Shown in pieces: positions 1 to 7,731 of a stretch of DNA of 64,000 bases. Position numbers and translations under genes: made by a program. Source of the stretch: Anaerofilum faecale (GTDB taxonomy: Bacteria; Bacillota; Clostridia; Oscillospirales; Ruminococcaceae). The first letter of the stretch is position 1. The number at the start of each line of letters is the position of its first letter. The notes below the pieces were generated by a model. It searched no databases and was not told the origin of the DNA. It saw nothing but the letters and a program-made list of their open reading frames with translations. The stretch covers positions 1 through 64,000 of the forward strand of contig DXFV01000042.1 in the NCBI GenBank assembly GCA_019114265.1, read 5' to 3'.

Positions 1-161
1 CTTTGCCACGCTTTAACTCTGTCTGCGGTCTCGTCTATCGACCCATCATCCACGATCAGCCAAACAAAATCCTTGCAGTCTTGCCGGCGCAGGCTTTCGT
101 ATGTACGTGCAAGCGTATGTGCACGGTTATATGCCGGAGTGAAAATCGTAAGAAAAGGCAT
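1..161 (-). CDS. Glycosyltransferase family 2, N-terminal part (runs off the window)
   Basis: The first 53 codons of a gene continue past the left edge. The start ATG (complement of 159-161) lies 2 bases after the stop of the upstream glycosyltransferase gene, and the AAGGGG ribosome site sits inside that gene's end, so the two are translationally coupled. The product opens with the GT-A fold signature: a hydrophobic strand, TPAYNRAHTL near residues 8-17 and IVDDGSIDET near 39-48, where the DD binds the nucleotide-sugar and metal. It should transfer a sugar at the cytoplasmic face of the membrane during exopolysaccharide assembly. Acceptor and donor cannot be read from this fragment. Confidence 0.85.
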   Translation of the reverse strand, partial: MPFLTIFTPAYNRAHTLARTYESLRRQDCKDFVWLIVDDGSIDETADRVKAWQ

Positions 162-163
162 TG

Positions 164-1255
164 TTACACCCCTTGCTCAAGATAAAATCTCTCTAATTTT
201 TTCGCAGCATCCGTAATTTCATACCCGTGGTTTCTGATCTCGCCTGTATGGTCTGTACGGGTATACTTTGCTTGTTCTATGATGTGAGCCGCCCACTCTG
301 CCGGGGAATCCGCAAGCGATTTACTTGTGACCAATCCCAAAGATACAACGCACTCTCTCGAAATCGTATCCGAAATTATACAGCGCAAGCCCGCCGCCTG
401 CGCCTCGATCAACGTTACCGGCAGGCCTTCGTACAATGATGGAAATACAAACACATCCATAGCCTGCATCAAATCTGAAACATCCGAGCGAACCCCGGCA
501 AATGTTATCTTATTTTCAATTCCGCAGGCGATTGCCTTTTCGCGGATACTCTGTATCCCGTCACCGTCACCAACCAGCAGCAACTGTGCGTTTGGATCTC
601 TTTTGGCAATCTCATGAAATACATCGATCAGAAATTCATGATTCTTTTGCGGGTTGAATCTTCCCACATGCCCTACCACCAACTTTTCCGTCAAGTTCAG
701 TTGCCTGCGCACTTGATCCGATACCTTCGGGGAATATATATACGATGCCGTATCGACGGCATTTGCAAGGATTGTATAAGGCAACCCGTTAAACATCCAT
801 TCGCCTGCCTGTTTACCGCAAGCAAAAAGATGCGTTGCGTAGCGGGGAATTTTTTTCATATAGTATCGCTTAATCAGATATTTTAAATTTTTGTCCTGAT
901 TACTATTGTGGCTGTGCGCGATCCGAACCGGGATACCGCATTCTTTCGCACATTGCAGTGCCACTGAACTCAGGCAATCCTGATGTACATGTACAATGCT
1001 GTACTCCGGATGCGCGTGAAAAAATTCCTTCAGCCGCTTCCGATAGCTGAGGCTCCAGGGAATCAGGCGCGGCATGTGATAGATCCTCCCGCCCAGCGAC
1101 AAAATCTCTGCATCGTAATCCGCCTCAAAATCACGGTGGACCAAGAAATCAAATTGAACCTTATCACGGTCTATGTGGCGGTAATAATTCATCAGCATCG
1201 TCTCCAGCCCGCCGCGGCCCATATATGTTACAACCTGTAAAACCCGTATTGCCAT
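164..1255 (-). CDS. Glycosyltransferase family 4 (EpsF-like)
   Basis: A 363-residue GT-B retaining glycosyltransferase of exopolysaccharide synthesis. Visible marks are the N-terminal GRGGLETM loop (residues 13-20), the phosphate-binding GRFNPQKN (198-205) that starts the donor domain, and the E-x7-E pair in SLYEGLPVTLIEAQ (E276, E284). Length is normal for the family. The start is backed by AGAGGAAT upstream. It follows the EpsG-like gene by 12 bases and overlaps the signals of the next GT2 gene, so the three form one operon. The closest well-known relatives by pattern are EpsF of Bacillus subtilis and capsule GT4 enzymes; the sugar is unknown. Base composition is less GC-rich than the rest of the window, as is usual for exchangeable polysaccharide clusters. 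Confidence 0.88.
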   Translation of the reverse strand: MAIRVLQVVTYMGRGGLETMLMNYYRHIDRDKVQFDFLVHRDFEADYDAEILSLGGRIYHMPRLIPWSLSYRKRLKEFFHAHPEYSIVHVHQDCLSSVALQCAKECGIPVRIAHSHNSNQDKNLKYLIKRYYMKKIPRYATHLFACGKQAGEWMFNGLPYTILANAVDTASYIYSPKVSDQVRRQLNLTEKLVVGHVGRFNPQKNHEFLIDVFHEIAKRDPNAQLLLVGDGDGIQSIREKAIACGIENKITFAGVRSDVSDLMQAMDVFVFPSLYEGLPVTLIEAQAAGLRCIISDTISRECVVSLGLVTSKSLADSPAEWAAHIIEQAKYTRTDHTGEIRNHGYEITDAAKKLERFYLEQGV

Positions 1256-1267
1256 CTTTTATTCCTC

Positions 1268-2377
1268 TCAGAACAGTCCCCATGTAAGATGCATTTGGTA
1301 GTAATAAAATACAAGATATCCCCCCATCATACACAGCTGCACGATCTTGGCAGACTTATCTGTAAACATGTGTTTGATCAGCCAGGGCAGCGATATATAC
1401 CCGTACAGGGAGAAGTAGATCGGCAGACGGCCGATAAAAATTCCGCTGGTGAACATCGATACAATATACAGGCCCATCGATACGATGGACATATTCACGC
1501 AAATATTGATAACCGGATCATTCTTGTAGCGCACATACCGAATTCCAACAAGCGAGAGCAGCGCCGGCATACTGTATACCAGCACGCGCAGAAAATTCGT
1601 GCCGTCGTCGTTCCACTCCTGCCAGTCAGACACTACGTTTTTGTATTGCGTTTCCGCAAGCATGGCATCCAGAACACCCGTAAAACGGTCGATAAACAAA
1701 ACCGCGATGATACTGGCAGCAATAAAGAAGATGGTTTTCTTATTCCACGCTTTCCCCTGCACAATAAAAATAAACGGAATCACCAGGAGCGCACTCTGGT
1801 GAAACAGCGATGCAATCAAAATGCCGATAATGGCAGGAACGTATTTTTTCTTTAAGATAAACGGAAAGCATGCCACGGTGATTGCCACTGCAGTGAATTG
1901 GCGCATACCGTTGAAGATCCAGGAAAAAAAGTCGGACGATGCAATAAAAAGGAAAAATACCGTAACAAATGCCGGTGCATATTTTCGGAAAACCCTGAAA
2001 ATCAAAAAGCACTGAATCGCTGCAACAATAAAGAAATAAACCGCTACACGATCACCAATCAGACATTTTATAAGCGCCGAAACATAATAGAATCCCTGGT
2101 CCTTTTGCACAGTGGAAATATATTCGCTCAACCCGGACAACCGACTGGGCATTTCTGCGTATGCTTCGATATACATTACAGTATCGCCTGCTTCCGCTCC
2201 TCGCACACTCGCAAAGTACACCAGCGGCAGCACAGCCATCACGGCAAACCACGGCGCAACGCGCTCGGCCTGGCGGCCGTTCACCAGCTCAACGCGGCGC
2301 ACGCCGGGCATGACAAAATACAGAACCGCCAGAACACCGGTCCACAGTAAGATCAGAACATAATTGTTTGAGAGCAT
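1268..2377 (-). CDS. EpsG-family polysaccharide polymerase-like membrane protein
   Basis: A 369-residue polytopic membrane protein with about ten hydrophobic segments. The loop with GDTVMYIEAY near residues 84-93 and the SSDFFSWIFNGMRQF stretch in a later segment are typical of the EpsG family, which resembles O-antigen polymerases (Wzy). By family it should polymerise or export repeat units at the plasma membrane. It is the first gene of the cluster visible here: AAGGAG precedes its ATG, and a promoter lies about 150 bases upstream. Wzy-type and EpsG-type proteins are too divergent to tell polymerase from acyl- or sugar-transfer roles by sequence alone. Confidence 0.8.
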   Translation of the reverse strand: MLSNNYVLILLWTGVLAVLYFVMPGVRRVELVNGRQAERVAPWFAVMAVLPLVYFASVRGAEAGDTVMYIEAYAEMPSRLSGLSEYISTVQKDQGFYYVSALIKCLIGDRVAVYFFIVAAIQCFLIFRVFRKYAPAFVTVFFLFIASSDFFSWIFNGMRQFTAVAITVACFPFILKKKYVPAIIGILIASLFHQSALLVIPFIFIVQGKAWNKKTIFFIAASIIAVLFIDRFTGVLDAMLAETQYKNVVSDWQEWNDDGTNFLRVLVYSMPALLSLVGIRYVRYKNDPVINICVNMSIVSMGLYIVSMFTSGIFIGRLPIYFSLYGYISLPWLIKHMFTDKSAKIVQLCMMGGYLVFYYYQMHLTWGLF

Positions 2378-2531
2378 GTAGTTTCTCCTTTTGAGGTCCC
2401 TCCGCTTTCCGGGCGGGATGTCGTGGGTGCACAGCGGCAGCTACCGCACGCAGCGTTCGGTATATTCCGGTTGTGCTGCCTGTGCGTGTGCTGCAAAATC
2501 TATGACACAGATACAGATATCCTATTTTTTC

Positions 2532-2560
2532 ATTATACCACTTGTACACCTGTTTGCCAA
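2532..2560 (-). promoter_or_regulatory. Promoter of the exopolysaccharide operon
   Basis: On the minus strand TTGGCA and TATAAT are separated by exactly 17 bases, a near-consensus sigma-70-type promoter. Transcription would begin near 2525, leaving a leader of about 150 bases before the EpsG-like gene. I see no intrinsic terminator in that leader. The stretch 2561-2763 between this promoter and the divergent MATE promoter holds no gene that I can support. Confidence 0.75.
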
Positions 2561-2763
2561 ACTCCTTTCTACAATTTTCGCACGAAAACATTGTGCACAA
2601 ATATTCCTGATTTTAGGGATTTCCACGAGAAAATCTTCGTATTCTGATGTCTTTTTTCCAGCGTCTGATCCGTCGCGCAAAAGGTGACAAATTCTTTACA
2701 TTTTTCTGCAAAACGATCCCGTTTCAACCCGTTCCCGATCTGCCTGCTGCTCCCGCCAAACCC

Positions 2764-2792
2764 TTGCGTCTGCATCAAAAACAAAGTATAAT
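2764..2792 (+). promoter_or_regulatory. Promoter of the MATE exporter gene
   Basis: TTGCGT and a perfect TATAAT are spaced by 17 bases. Transcription should start near 2799, immediately before the hairpin at 2805-2847. Confidence 0.7.
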
Positions 2793-2804
2793 AATTTTAC
2801 ACCG

Positions 2805-2847
2805 AAAGGCAGAGGGTCTCTTCCCGCAAAGAGGCCCCTCTGCCTTT
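2805..2847 (+). terminator. Long hairpin at the 5' end of the MATE transcript (possible attenuator)
   Basis: A stem of about 20 base pairs starting AAAGGCAGAGGG and ending CCCTCTGCCTTT encloses a short loop. It begins only about 6 bases after the predicted transcription start and ends about 40 bases before the MATE start codon. The following T content is weak (TTT, then TTTT nine bases later), so it may be an attenuator, an mRNA-stabilising 5' hairpin, or a terminator. Confidence 0.5.
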
Positions 2848-2888
2848 CTATGCGAATTTTGAAAAGACAGGATGGTGGAGCATACCAT

Positions 2889-4253
2889 ATGAAACCAAAT
2901 TCGACCTCGCTCACCGAAGGCAGCGTCATCCAGAAGATGCTGCTGTTCGCCATCCCCATCTTTTTCAGCAACCTGTTCCAGCAGCTGTACAACGCGGTGG
3001 ACTCGCTGATCGTGGGCAACTTTCTGGGACCGGACGCACTGGCGGCGGTCAGCTCGTCGGGCAACCTCATCATGCTGATGGTGGGATTCATCAACGGCAT
3101 CTCGCTGGGTGCCGGCGTGCTGGTGGCGCGCTTTTTCGGTGCCGAGGACCACGAAAACCTCCGCCGCGCCATCCACACCACGGTGGCGCTGGGCATCGCC
3201 GCGGGTGCGGTGCTCACCGTTGCGGGCGTGGTGCTCACCCCCCAGATTCTGCGTCTGATGGGAACCCCCGAGCAGGTGCTGCCCAACTCCATCCTGTATT
3301 TCCGGATCTACTTCCTCGGTTCGCTGGCGGTGGTGCTGTACAACATGGGCGCCGGCATTTTGCAGTCGGTGGGCGACAGCCGCAGCCCGATGAAATACCT
3401 CATCATCTCCTCGCTGGTGAACGTCGTGCTCGACCTTGTATTCGTTTCTGTGGTGAATCTGGGGGTGGCAGGCGCTGCGCTGGCCACCATCTTCAGCCAG
3501 GTGATGAGCGCCTTCCTGTGTTTCCGGCGTCTGTCCCGCACGCAGGAATGCTACCGCGTGTGCTGGCGGCAGGTGAAATTTGATCTGCCGATGCTGCGCC
3601 AGGTGGTGACGCTGGGCATTCCGTCTGGTGTACAGAACTCGGTGATTGCACTGGCCAACGTGATCGTACAGAGCAACATCAACGCCTTCGGCGCGGCGGC
3701 GATGGCAGGCTGCGGCGCCTACAGCAAGGTGGAGGGCTTCGCGTTTCTGCCCATCACCTGCTTTGCAATGGCGCTGGCCACCTTTGTCAGCCAGAACATC
3801 GGCGCGGGACGGTACGACCGTGTGAAAGCCGGCATGAAATTCGGCCTGATCGCCAGCCCGCTGCTGGCCGAGGCGGTGGGACTGGTGGTATTCGCCTTTG
3901 CGCCGCTGCTTATCCGCGCCTTCAACGACGATCCCGCCGTGATGGTGTTCGGCGTCAACGACGCCCGCACCGTGTCGCTGTTCTATTTCCTGCTGGCCTT
4001 CTCCCACTGCTGCGCCGGCATCCTGCGCGGCATGGGACGCCCGGTCATCCCGATGGCCATCATGCTGGCGGTGTGGTGCGCGCTGCGCATCGCCTACATC
4101 ACGGTAACGGTGCACTTTATCCCCAACATCCGGGTGGTCTATCTGGCCTATCCCATCACCTGGGCCATCAGCTCGGTGCTGTTCGCGCTGTGTCTGACCA
4201 AGCTGCAGTTCCCGCCCATGACCGGCAAGCCACATCATCCGCATGGAGCATAA
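2889..4253 (+). CDS. MATE family multidrug/metabolite exporter
   Basis: A 454-residue protein with twelve predicted membrane helices in two related halves, the layout of MATE cation-coupled exporters. The start IPIFFSNLFQQLYNAVDSL and the repeated GAGIL and GVQNS motifs are characteristic. It would expel cationic drugs or metabolites in exchange for Na+ or H+. The ATG at 2889 is preferred to an in-frame ATG at 2850 because GGTGGAG lies 8 bases before it and 2850 overlaps the foot of the upstream hairpin. The gene is monocistronic, with its own promoter and a strong terminator after it. The substrate cannot be predicted. Confidence 0.9.
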   Translation: MKPNSTSLTEGSVIQKMLLFAIPIFFSNLFQQLYNAVDSLIVGNFLGPDALAAVSSSGNLIMLMVGFINGISLGAGVLVARFFGAEDHENLRRAIHTTVALGIAAGAVLTVAGVVLTPQILRLMGTPEQVLPNSILYFRIYFLGSLAVVLYNMGAGILQSVGDSRSPMKYLIISSLVNVVLDLVFVSVVNLGVAGAALATIFSQVMSAFLCFRRLSRTQECYRVCWRQVKFDLPMLRQVVTLGIPSGVQNSVIALANVIVQSNINAFGAAAMAGCGAYSKVEGFAFLPITCFAMALATFVSQNIGAGRYDRVKAGMKFGLIASPLLAEAVGLVVFAFAPLLIRAFNDDPAVMVFGVNDARTVSLFYFLLAFSHCCAGILRGMGRPVIPMAIMLAVWCALRIAYITVTVHFIPNIRVVYLAYPITWAISSVLFALCLTKLQFPPMTGKPHHPHGA

Positions 4254-4254
4254 G

Positions 4255-4297
4255 AAAAGCAGGCAAGTATACAATTTGTATACTTGCCTGCTTTTTA
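4255..4297. terminator. Bidirectional terminator between MATE and trmH-family genes
   Basis: A perfect AT-rich palindrome of about 20 base pairs (AAAAGCAGGCAAGTATAC and its complement) is flanked by A and T runs, so it can end transcripts from both converging genes. Confidence 0.9.
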
Positions 4298-4312
4298 TTT
4301 TATCGGTAAAAT

Positions 4313-5140
4313 TCACGCCCGGCCGCGCGGACGAACCTCCCAAAAGGCCAGCGCCGCCGCCGCGGCCACATTCAGCGAGTCCACCCCGTGCGACATCGGA
4401 ATACGCACGGTATACTCACAGTGGGCCACCGTGTCGTCCCGCAGGCCGTCCCCCTCCGCGCCCAGCACCAGCGCCAGCCGTTCGGCCGCCGCCAGACGGG
4501 GGTCCTCGATGCTCACCGAATCATCCTTCAGCGCCAGGGCGGCGGTGTAAAAGCCCGCGTCCCGCAGCTGCTGCATCCCCTGTGCCGGCCAGTCGCTCTC
4601 GATCCAGGCCCAGGGGATTTGGAACACGGTGCCCATGCTCACCCGCACCGCACGGCGGCAGAGCGGGTCACAGCAGGTGGAGGTGAGCAGCACGCCGTCC
4701 ATCCCCAGCGCCGCCGCCGAACGGAAGATCGCCCCCACGTTGGTGGCGTCCACCACCCCCTCCAGCACCGCGAGGCGTCTGGCGTCGGCACACACCTGCT
4801 GCACCGTCCGGGCAGCGGGGCGGCGCATGGCGCACAGCACCCCCCGGGTGAGGGCATAGCCGGTCAGCTGGGCCAGCACCTCGCGCGGCCCTGTGTACAC
4901 CGGCACCCCCGGGCAGCGGCGGAGCAGCTCCGCCGCCGGTCCCAGCGCCTTCTCCTTCTCCATCAGAAACGCCAGCGGCCGGCAGCCCGCGTCCAGCGCC
5001 GTGCCGATCACCTTACTGCTCTCGGCGATGAAAACGCCCTTTTCGGGTTCCTTGCGGCTGCGCAGCTGCGTTTCGGTCAGCCGCGCGAACACGTCCAGCT
5101 CAGGGCGCGAAATATTCTCGATCTCGATCCAATCCTGCAT
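4313..5140 (-). CDS. TrmH/SpoU family RNA 2'-O-methyltransferase
   Basis: A 275-residue SPOUT-class methyltransferase that would methylate a ribose 2'-OH in rRNA or tRNA using S-adenosylmethionine. The three family motifs are clear: NVGAIFR (residues 134-140), the knot motif VLGAEGDGL (225-233) and the SAM-binding IPMSHGVDSLNVAAA (247-261). An N-terminal extension of about 110 residues matches the substrate-binding domain of RlmB/TsnR-like members. The start at 5140 was chosen because AAGGAGAA precedes it; a longer upstream reading would overlap the promoter. Target nucleotide unknown. Confidence 0.88.
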   Translation of the reverse strand: MQDWIEIENISRPELDVFARLTETQLRSRKEPEKGVFIAESSKVIGTALDAGCRPLAFLMEKEKALGPAAELLRRCPGVPVYTGPREVLAQLTGYALTRGVLCAMRRPAARTVQQVCADARRLAVLEGVVDATNVGAIFRSAAALGMDGVLLTSTCCDPLCRRAVRVSMGTVFQIPWAWIESDWPAQGMQQLRDAGFYTAALALKDDSVSIEDPRLAAAERLALVLGAEGDGLRDDTVAHCEYTVRIPMSHGVDSLNVAAAAALAFWEVRPRGRA

Positions 5141-5177
5141 ACCGTTCTCCTTCTGTGCGCAAAACTGCGATGGTTTT

Positions 5178-5205
5178 ATTGTACCACACAAACGCCGTTT
5201 GGCAA
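5178..5205 (-). promoter_or_regulatory. Promoter of the TrmH-family gene
   Basis: Minus-strand TTGCCA and TACAAT with a 16-base spacer place the start about 30 bases before the ATG. It lies back to back with the thiamine operon promoter: the two -35 boxes are only 11 bases apart. Confidence 0.6.
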
Positions 5206-5216
5206 ACCGTCTCCCC

Positions 5217-5245
5217 TTGACAGACGCTGCCGCAGGGTGTATAAC
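5217..5245 (+). promoter_or_regulatory. Promoter of the thiamine salvage operon
   Basis: A perfect TTGACA and TATAAC with a 17-base spacer. Transcription would start near 5252, just upstream of the TPP riboswitch. Confidence 0.85.
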
Positions 5246-5264
5246 TGAAATGCATCTGAATACA

Positions 5265-5352
5265 AAACGGGAGCTTGCGTTACAGGCTGAGAGTAAGGTA
5301 GAACCTTAGACCGATCACCTGATTTGGATAATGCCAACGTAGGGAAATATGC
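5265..5352 (+). promoter_or_regulatory. TPP riboswitch (THI element)
   Basis: Contains the conserved TPP aptamer landmarks in order: the 5' GGGAGC arm, GGCTGAGAG, a variable short helix, AGACC, CACCTGATTTGGATAATGCC and the closing AGGGA. It is followed within 20 bases by an intrinsic terminator, so TPP binding should stop transcription before thiD. It would control all six thi genes downstream unless internal promoters exist. Confidence 0.95.
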
Positions 5353-5368
5353 AGCACGTCATACGTGC

Positions 5369-5406
5369 GCGGAGGCCGTCCGGTTGGGTGGTCTCCGCTT
5401 TTTTGT
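5369..5406 (+). terminator. Riboswitch expression-platform terminator
   Basis: A stem of GCGGAGGCC with GGTCTCCGC is followed by a run of six T. It sits between the TPP aptamer and thiD and is the obvious switch element. Confidence 0.88.
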
Positions 5407-5481
5407 TTGGATGCAGCGGCAGACCGGGGGCACCACTCTCTGCCGCTTTACAAAAATAATGCGGTAAAAGGAGAAAAAGCA

Positions 5482-6279
5482 ATGAAAACAGCATTATCAA
5501 TCGCTGGCAGCGACTGCAGCGGAGGCGCCGGGATCCAGGCAGATCTGAAAACAATGACCATGAACGGTGTATATGCCATGAGCGCCATCACCGCGCTCAC
5601 CGCACAGAACACCACCGGTGTGGCGGCCATCCTGGAATCGGACCCGGACTTCCTTGCCAAGCAGATCGACGCGGTGTTCACCGACATCCGCCCCGACGCC
5701 GTGAAGATCGGCATGGTTTCCAGCGTACCTCTGATCGAGGTGATTGCCGACCGTCTGCGCTTTTACAAGGCCGAGAACATTGTGGTGGACCCCGTGATGG
5801 TGGCCACCAGCGGCTCGGCACTGATCGAGACCGACGCGGTGCAGGCGCTGAAAGAACAGCTGCTGCCGCTGGCCGCTGTCGTCACCCCCAACATCCCGGA
5901 GGCCGAGGTGCTGTCCGGCATGGCCATCCATACCCCCGAGGAGATGGAGCAGGCGGCGCGGCAGATCAGCGAGACATACGGCTGCGCCGTTCTGTGCAAG
6001 GGCGGCCACAGCGTCAACGACGCCAACGACCTGCTGGTGACAAACGGCGAGGCGAAATGGTTCCTCGGCAAACGCATCGACAACCCCAACACTCACGGCA
6101 CCGGCTGCACCCTGTCCAGCGCGATCGCCGCGAACCTGGCCAAGGGCAAGCCGCTGGACGAGGCGGTACAGCGGGCCAAGGAGTATATCTCCGGCGCGCT
6201 GGCGGACATGCTGGACCTGGGACAGGGCAGCGGCCCGATGAACCATGCCTTTGCCCTGCGGGGAGGGTTCGCCGAATGA
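5482..6279 (+). CDS. thiD: Hydroxymethylpyrimidine/phosphomethylpyrimidine kinase
   Basis: A 265-residue ribokinase-fold kinase that phosphorylates HMP and HMP-P to give HMP-PP for thiamine phosphate synthesis. Visible motifs are SIAGSDCSGGAGIQADLK at residues 6-23 and the anion-hole GTGC at 206-209, with NTHGTGCTLSSA typical of ThiD. The ATG at 5482 follows AAAAGGAG by a normal spacing; open sequence upstream lies in the terminator and is not coding. It is the first gene after the TPP riboswitch and overlaps thiT by 4 bases (ATGA), indicating coupled translation. ThiD is also used for salvage of HMP from degraded thiamine, which fits the tenA and thiM neighbours. Confidence 0.95.
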   Translation: MKTALSIAGSDCSGGAGIQADLKTMTMNGVYAMSAITALTAQNTTGVAAILESDPDFLAKQIDAVFTDIRPDAVKIGMVSSVPLIEVIADRLRFYKAENIVVDPVMVATSGSALIETDAVQALKEQLLPLAAVVTPNIPEAEVLSGMAIHTPEEMEQAARQISETYGCAVLCKGGHSVNDANDLLVTNGEAKWFLGKRIDNPNTHGTGCTLSSAIAANLAKGKPLDEAVQRAKEYISGALADMLDLGQGSGPMNHAFALRGGFAE

Positions 6280-6887
6280 TCACCAATCTCATCGCCGTGG
6301 TGTTTGCGGTGGGATACCTGGGCGCCACCCTGTGGCTCTGCCGGGGATTCCGGTTCACGGTGCGGGCTCTGTGTCTGGGCGCCATCGCCATCGCCGCCAC
6401 CTGTGTGCTGTCTCTCATCTATATCCCGCTGCCCACCGGCGCCAGCATCACCGCCGGCTCCTGGCTGCCGCTGATCCTGCTGGCGCTGACCTACGACAAG
6501 CGTCTGGCGATGCTGGCCGGTATGGTGTGCGGCGCGCTGGCACCCTTTCTGCTGCCGGGCTGGTCGCTGGTGCACTGGGCGCAGTTTTTCCTCGAATACC
6601 TCACCATCTTTTCCTGTCTGGGATACGCCGCCGTCTTTGGCACCCAGACCAAACAGCAGATCGCCGCGGGCATTGTGCTGGCGGTGGTGCTGCGCATCGC
6701 CGCGCAGACGATCAGCGGCGCGGTCTTTTTCGGGCAGTACGCCTGGGACGGATGGGGCGCATGGGGCTACAGCATCGTGTTCCACCTCAGCGGCAAGATC
6801 CCCGAAGGCATCATCACCCTGCTGCTGGCGCTGAAAATGCCGCTGCGCCGCCTCTCCGCCCTTGCACAGAAAGGAACGGTACAATGA
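6276..6887 (+). CDS. thiT: ECF transporter S component, thiamine-specific (ThiT-like)
   Basis: A 203-residue integral membrane protein with about six hydrophobic helices. It matches the ThiT (YuaJ) S-component family in size and in late aromatic-rich segments such as GQYAWDGWGAWGYS, which in the family line the thiamine pocket. It would capture thiamine outside and use a shared EcfAA'T module, not encoded here. It starts in a 4-base overlap with thiD and ends in a 4-base overlap with tenA. Control by the TPP riboswitch supports the assignment. Low sequence conservation among S components leaves some doubt about exact substrate. Confidence 0.8.
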   Translation: MITNLIAVVFAVGYLGATLWLCRGFRFTVRALCLGAIAIAATCVLSLIYIPLPTGASITAGSWLPLILLALTYDKRLAMLAGMVCGALAPFLLPGWSLVHWAQFFLEYLTIFSCLGYAAVFGTQTKQQIAAGIVLAVVLRIAAQTISGAVFFGQYAWDGWGAWGYSIVFHLSGKIPEGIITLLLALKMPLRRLSALAQKGTVQ

Positions 6888-7558
6888 ACTTTGTCAAACA
6901 ATGCATCCGGGACAGCCTGCCCATCTGGCAGCAGTGTCTGGACAGCGAATTCCTCACCCGTTTACAGGACGGCACCCTCTCGGAGGACTGCCTGAAAGGG
7001 TATATCGTGGACGACAGCCTCTATCTGTGGCAGTACGCCAAAGTGTTCGCGTGGGGCATCCTGCACGCGCAGGACACCGACGCGCTGCGCACCTTCTATT
7101 CCTTCCTCGCCTTTGTCAACGAGGGGGAGGGCGCCACGCGGGTGCAGTATCTGAAACGGTACGGCCTGACCGACGAGCAGATCCAGCATCTGCCCCAGCG
7201 CCCGCAGAACAAGGCCTACACCGACTATATGCTCGCCGCCGCCCGGGAAGGGATTCCCGAGTGCATGATGGCCAGTCTGCCCTGCACGCTGAGCTACGGG
7301 TGGATCTTCCGCCGTCTGCTGGAGCGTGCGCCCGTGGTGCGGGATACCGTATACTGGCCGCTGGTGCGGGACTACGCCGACGACAGCTACGACGAAATCT
7401 GCCGCCGCTGGATCGAGTTCGGCAACAAGGTCTGCGAAGGCCTGCCCGAAGCGCGCCTTGCGCGCTGCATGGAGATCTTCCGGGAGTGTTCCCACCTGGA
7501 GCTGGGCTTCTGGGAGATGAGCCGCACGCCGCGGGAGGATCTGCCCCCGCATACATAA
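6884..7558 (+). CDS. tenA: Thiaminase II / aminopyrimidine aminohydrolase
   Basis: A 224-residue all-alpha TenA protein. It hydrolyses amino-HMP from decayed thiamine to HMP, feeding ThiD. The catalytic set known from B. subtilis TenA is visible at matching positions: Asp44 (IVDD), the nucleophile Cys134 in SLPC and Glu206 in CSHLELGFWEM. The start overlaps the thiT stop by 4 bases. Together with thiD, thiM and thiE it marks this operon as salvage rather than de novo synthesis: thiC and thiG are absent from the window. Confidence 0.92.
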   Translation: MNFVKQCIRDSLPIWQQCLDSEFLTRLQDGTLSEDCLKGYIVDDSLYLWQYAKVFAWGILHAQDTDALRTFYSFLAFVNEGEGATRVQYLKRYGLTDEQIQHLPQRPQNKAYTDYMLAAAREGIPECMMASLPCTLSYGWIFRRLLERAPVVRDTVYWPLVRDYADDSYDEICRRWIEFGNKVCEGLPEARLARCMEIFRECSHLELGFWEMSRTPREDLPPHT

Positions 7559-7560
7559 TA

Positions 7561-7731
7561 AAAGGAGGTCCGGCGCCGGGACATACAACAGGCGGGTGCA
7601 AGGGGAGCGCCTTGTGCCGAAGAGAGCATGCGATGGGAACCCGTGTTTCGGGGTGAGAGGAGACAATCGAGTCTTGACCGTGCGGGGGCACTGCCTTCGT
7701 AAAAAACACAAAGAAAAGAGTTGCAGACAAC
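7561..7731 (+). other. Hairpin-rich 171-base spacer between tenA and thiW, function unknown
   Basis: Begins with a perfect AAAGGAGGT ribosome site that has no good start codon at normal distance. A chain of hairpins follows: CCGGCGCCGG (palindrome), GGTGCAAGG with CCTTGTGCC (7595-7619), ACCC/GGGT, AGAC/GTCT, and GTGC/GCAC. A GTG-initiated frame stays open through it into thiW in another frame, but gives no recognisable protein. It lacks the conserved TPP, cobalamin, SAM or FMN aptamer cores and has no T run. It could be an unassigned RNA element, an mRNA-processing region, or the remnant of a small gene. Confidence 0.4.

Noticed and set aside
7596..7731. A GTG-started small gene in the tenA-thiW spacer
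   Set aside because: The frame is merely open into thiW; its only ribosome site is too far upstream of the GTG, and the peptide shows no recognisable domain.
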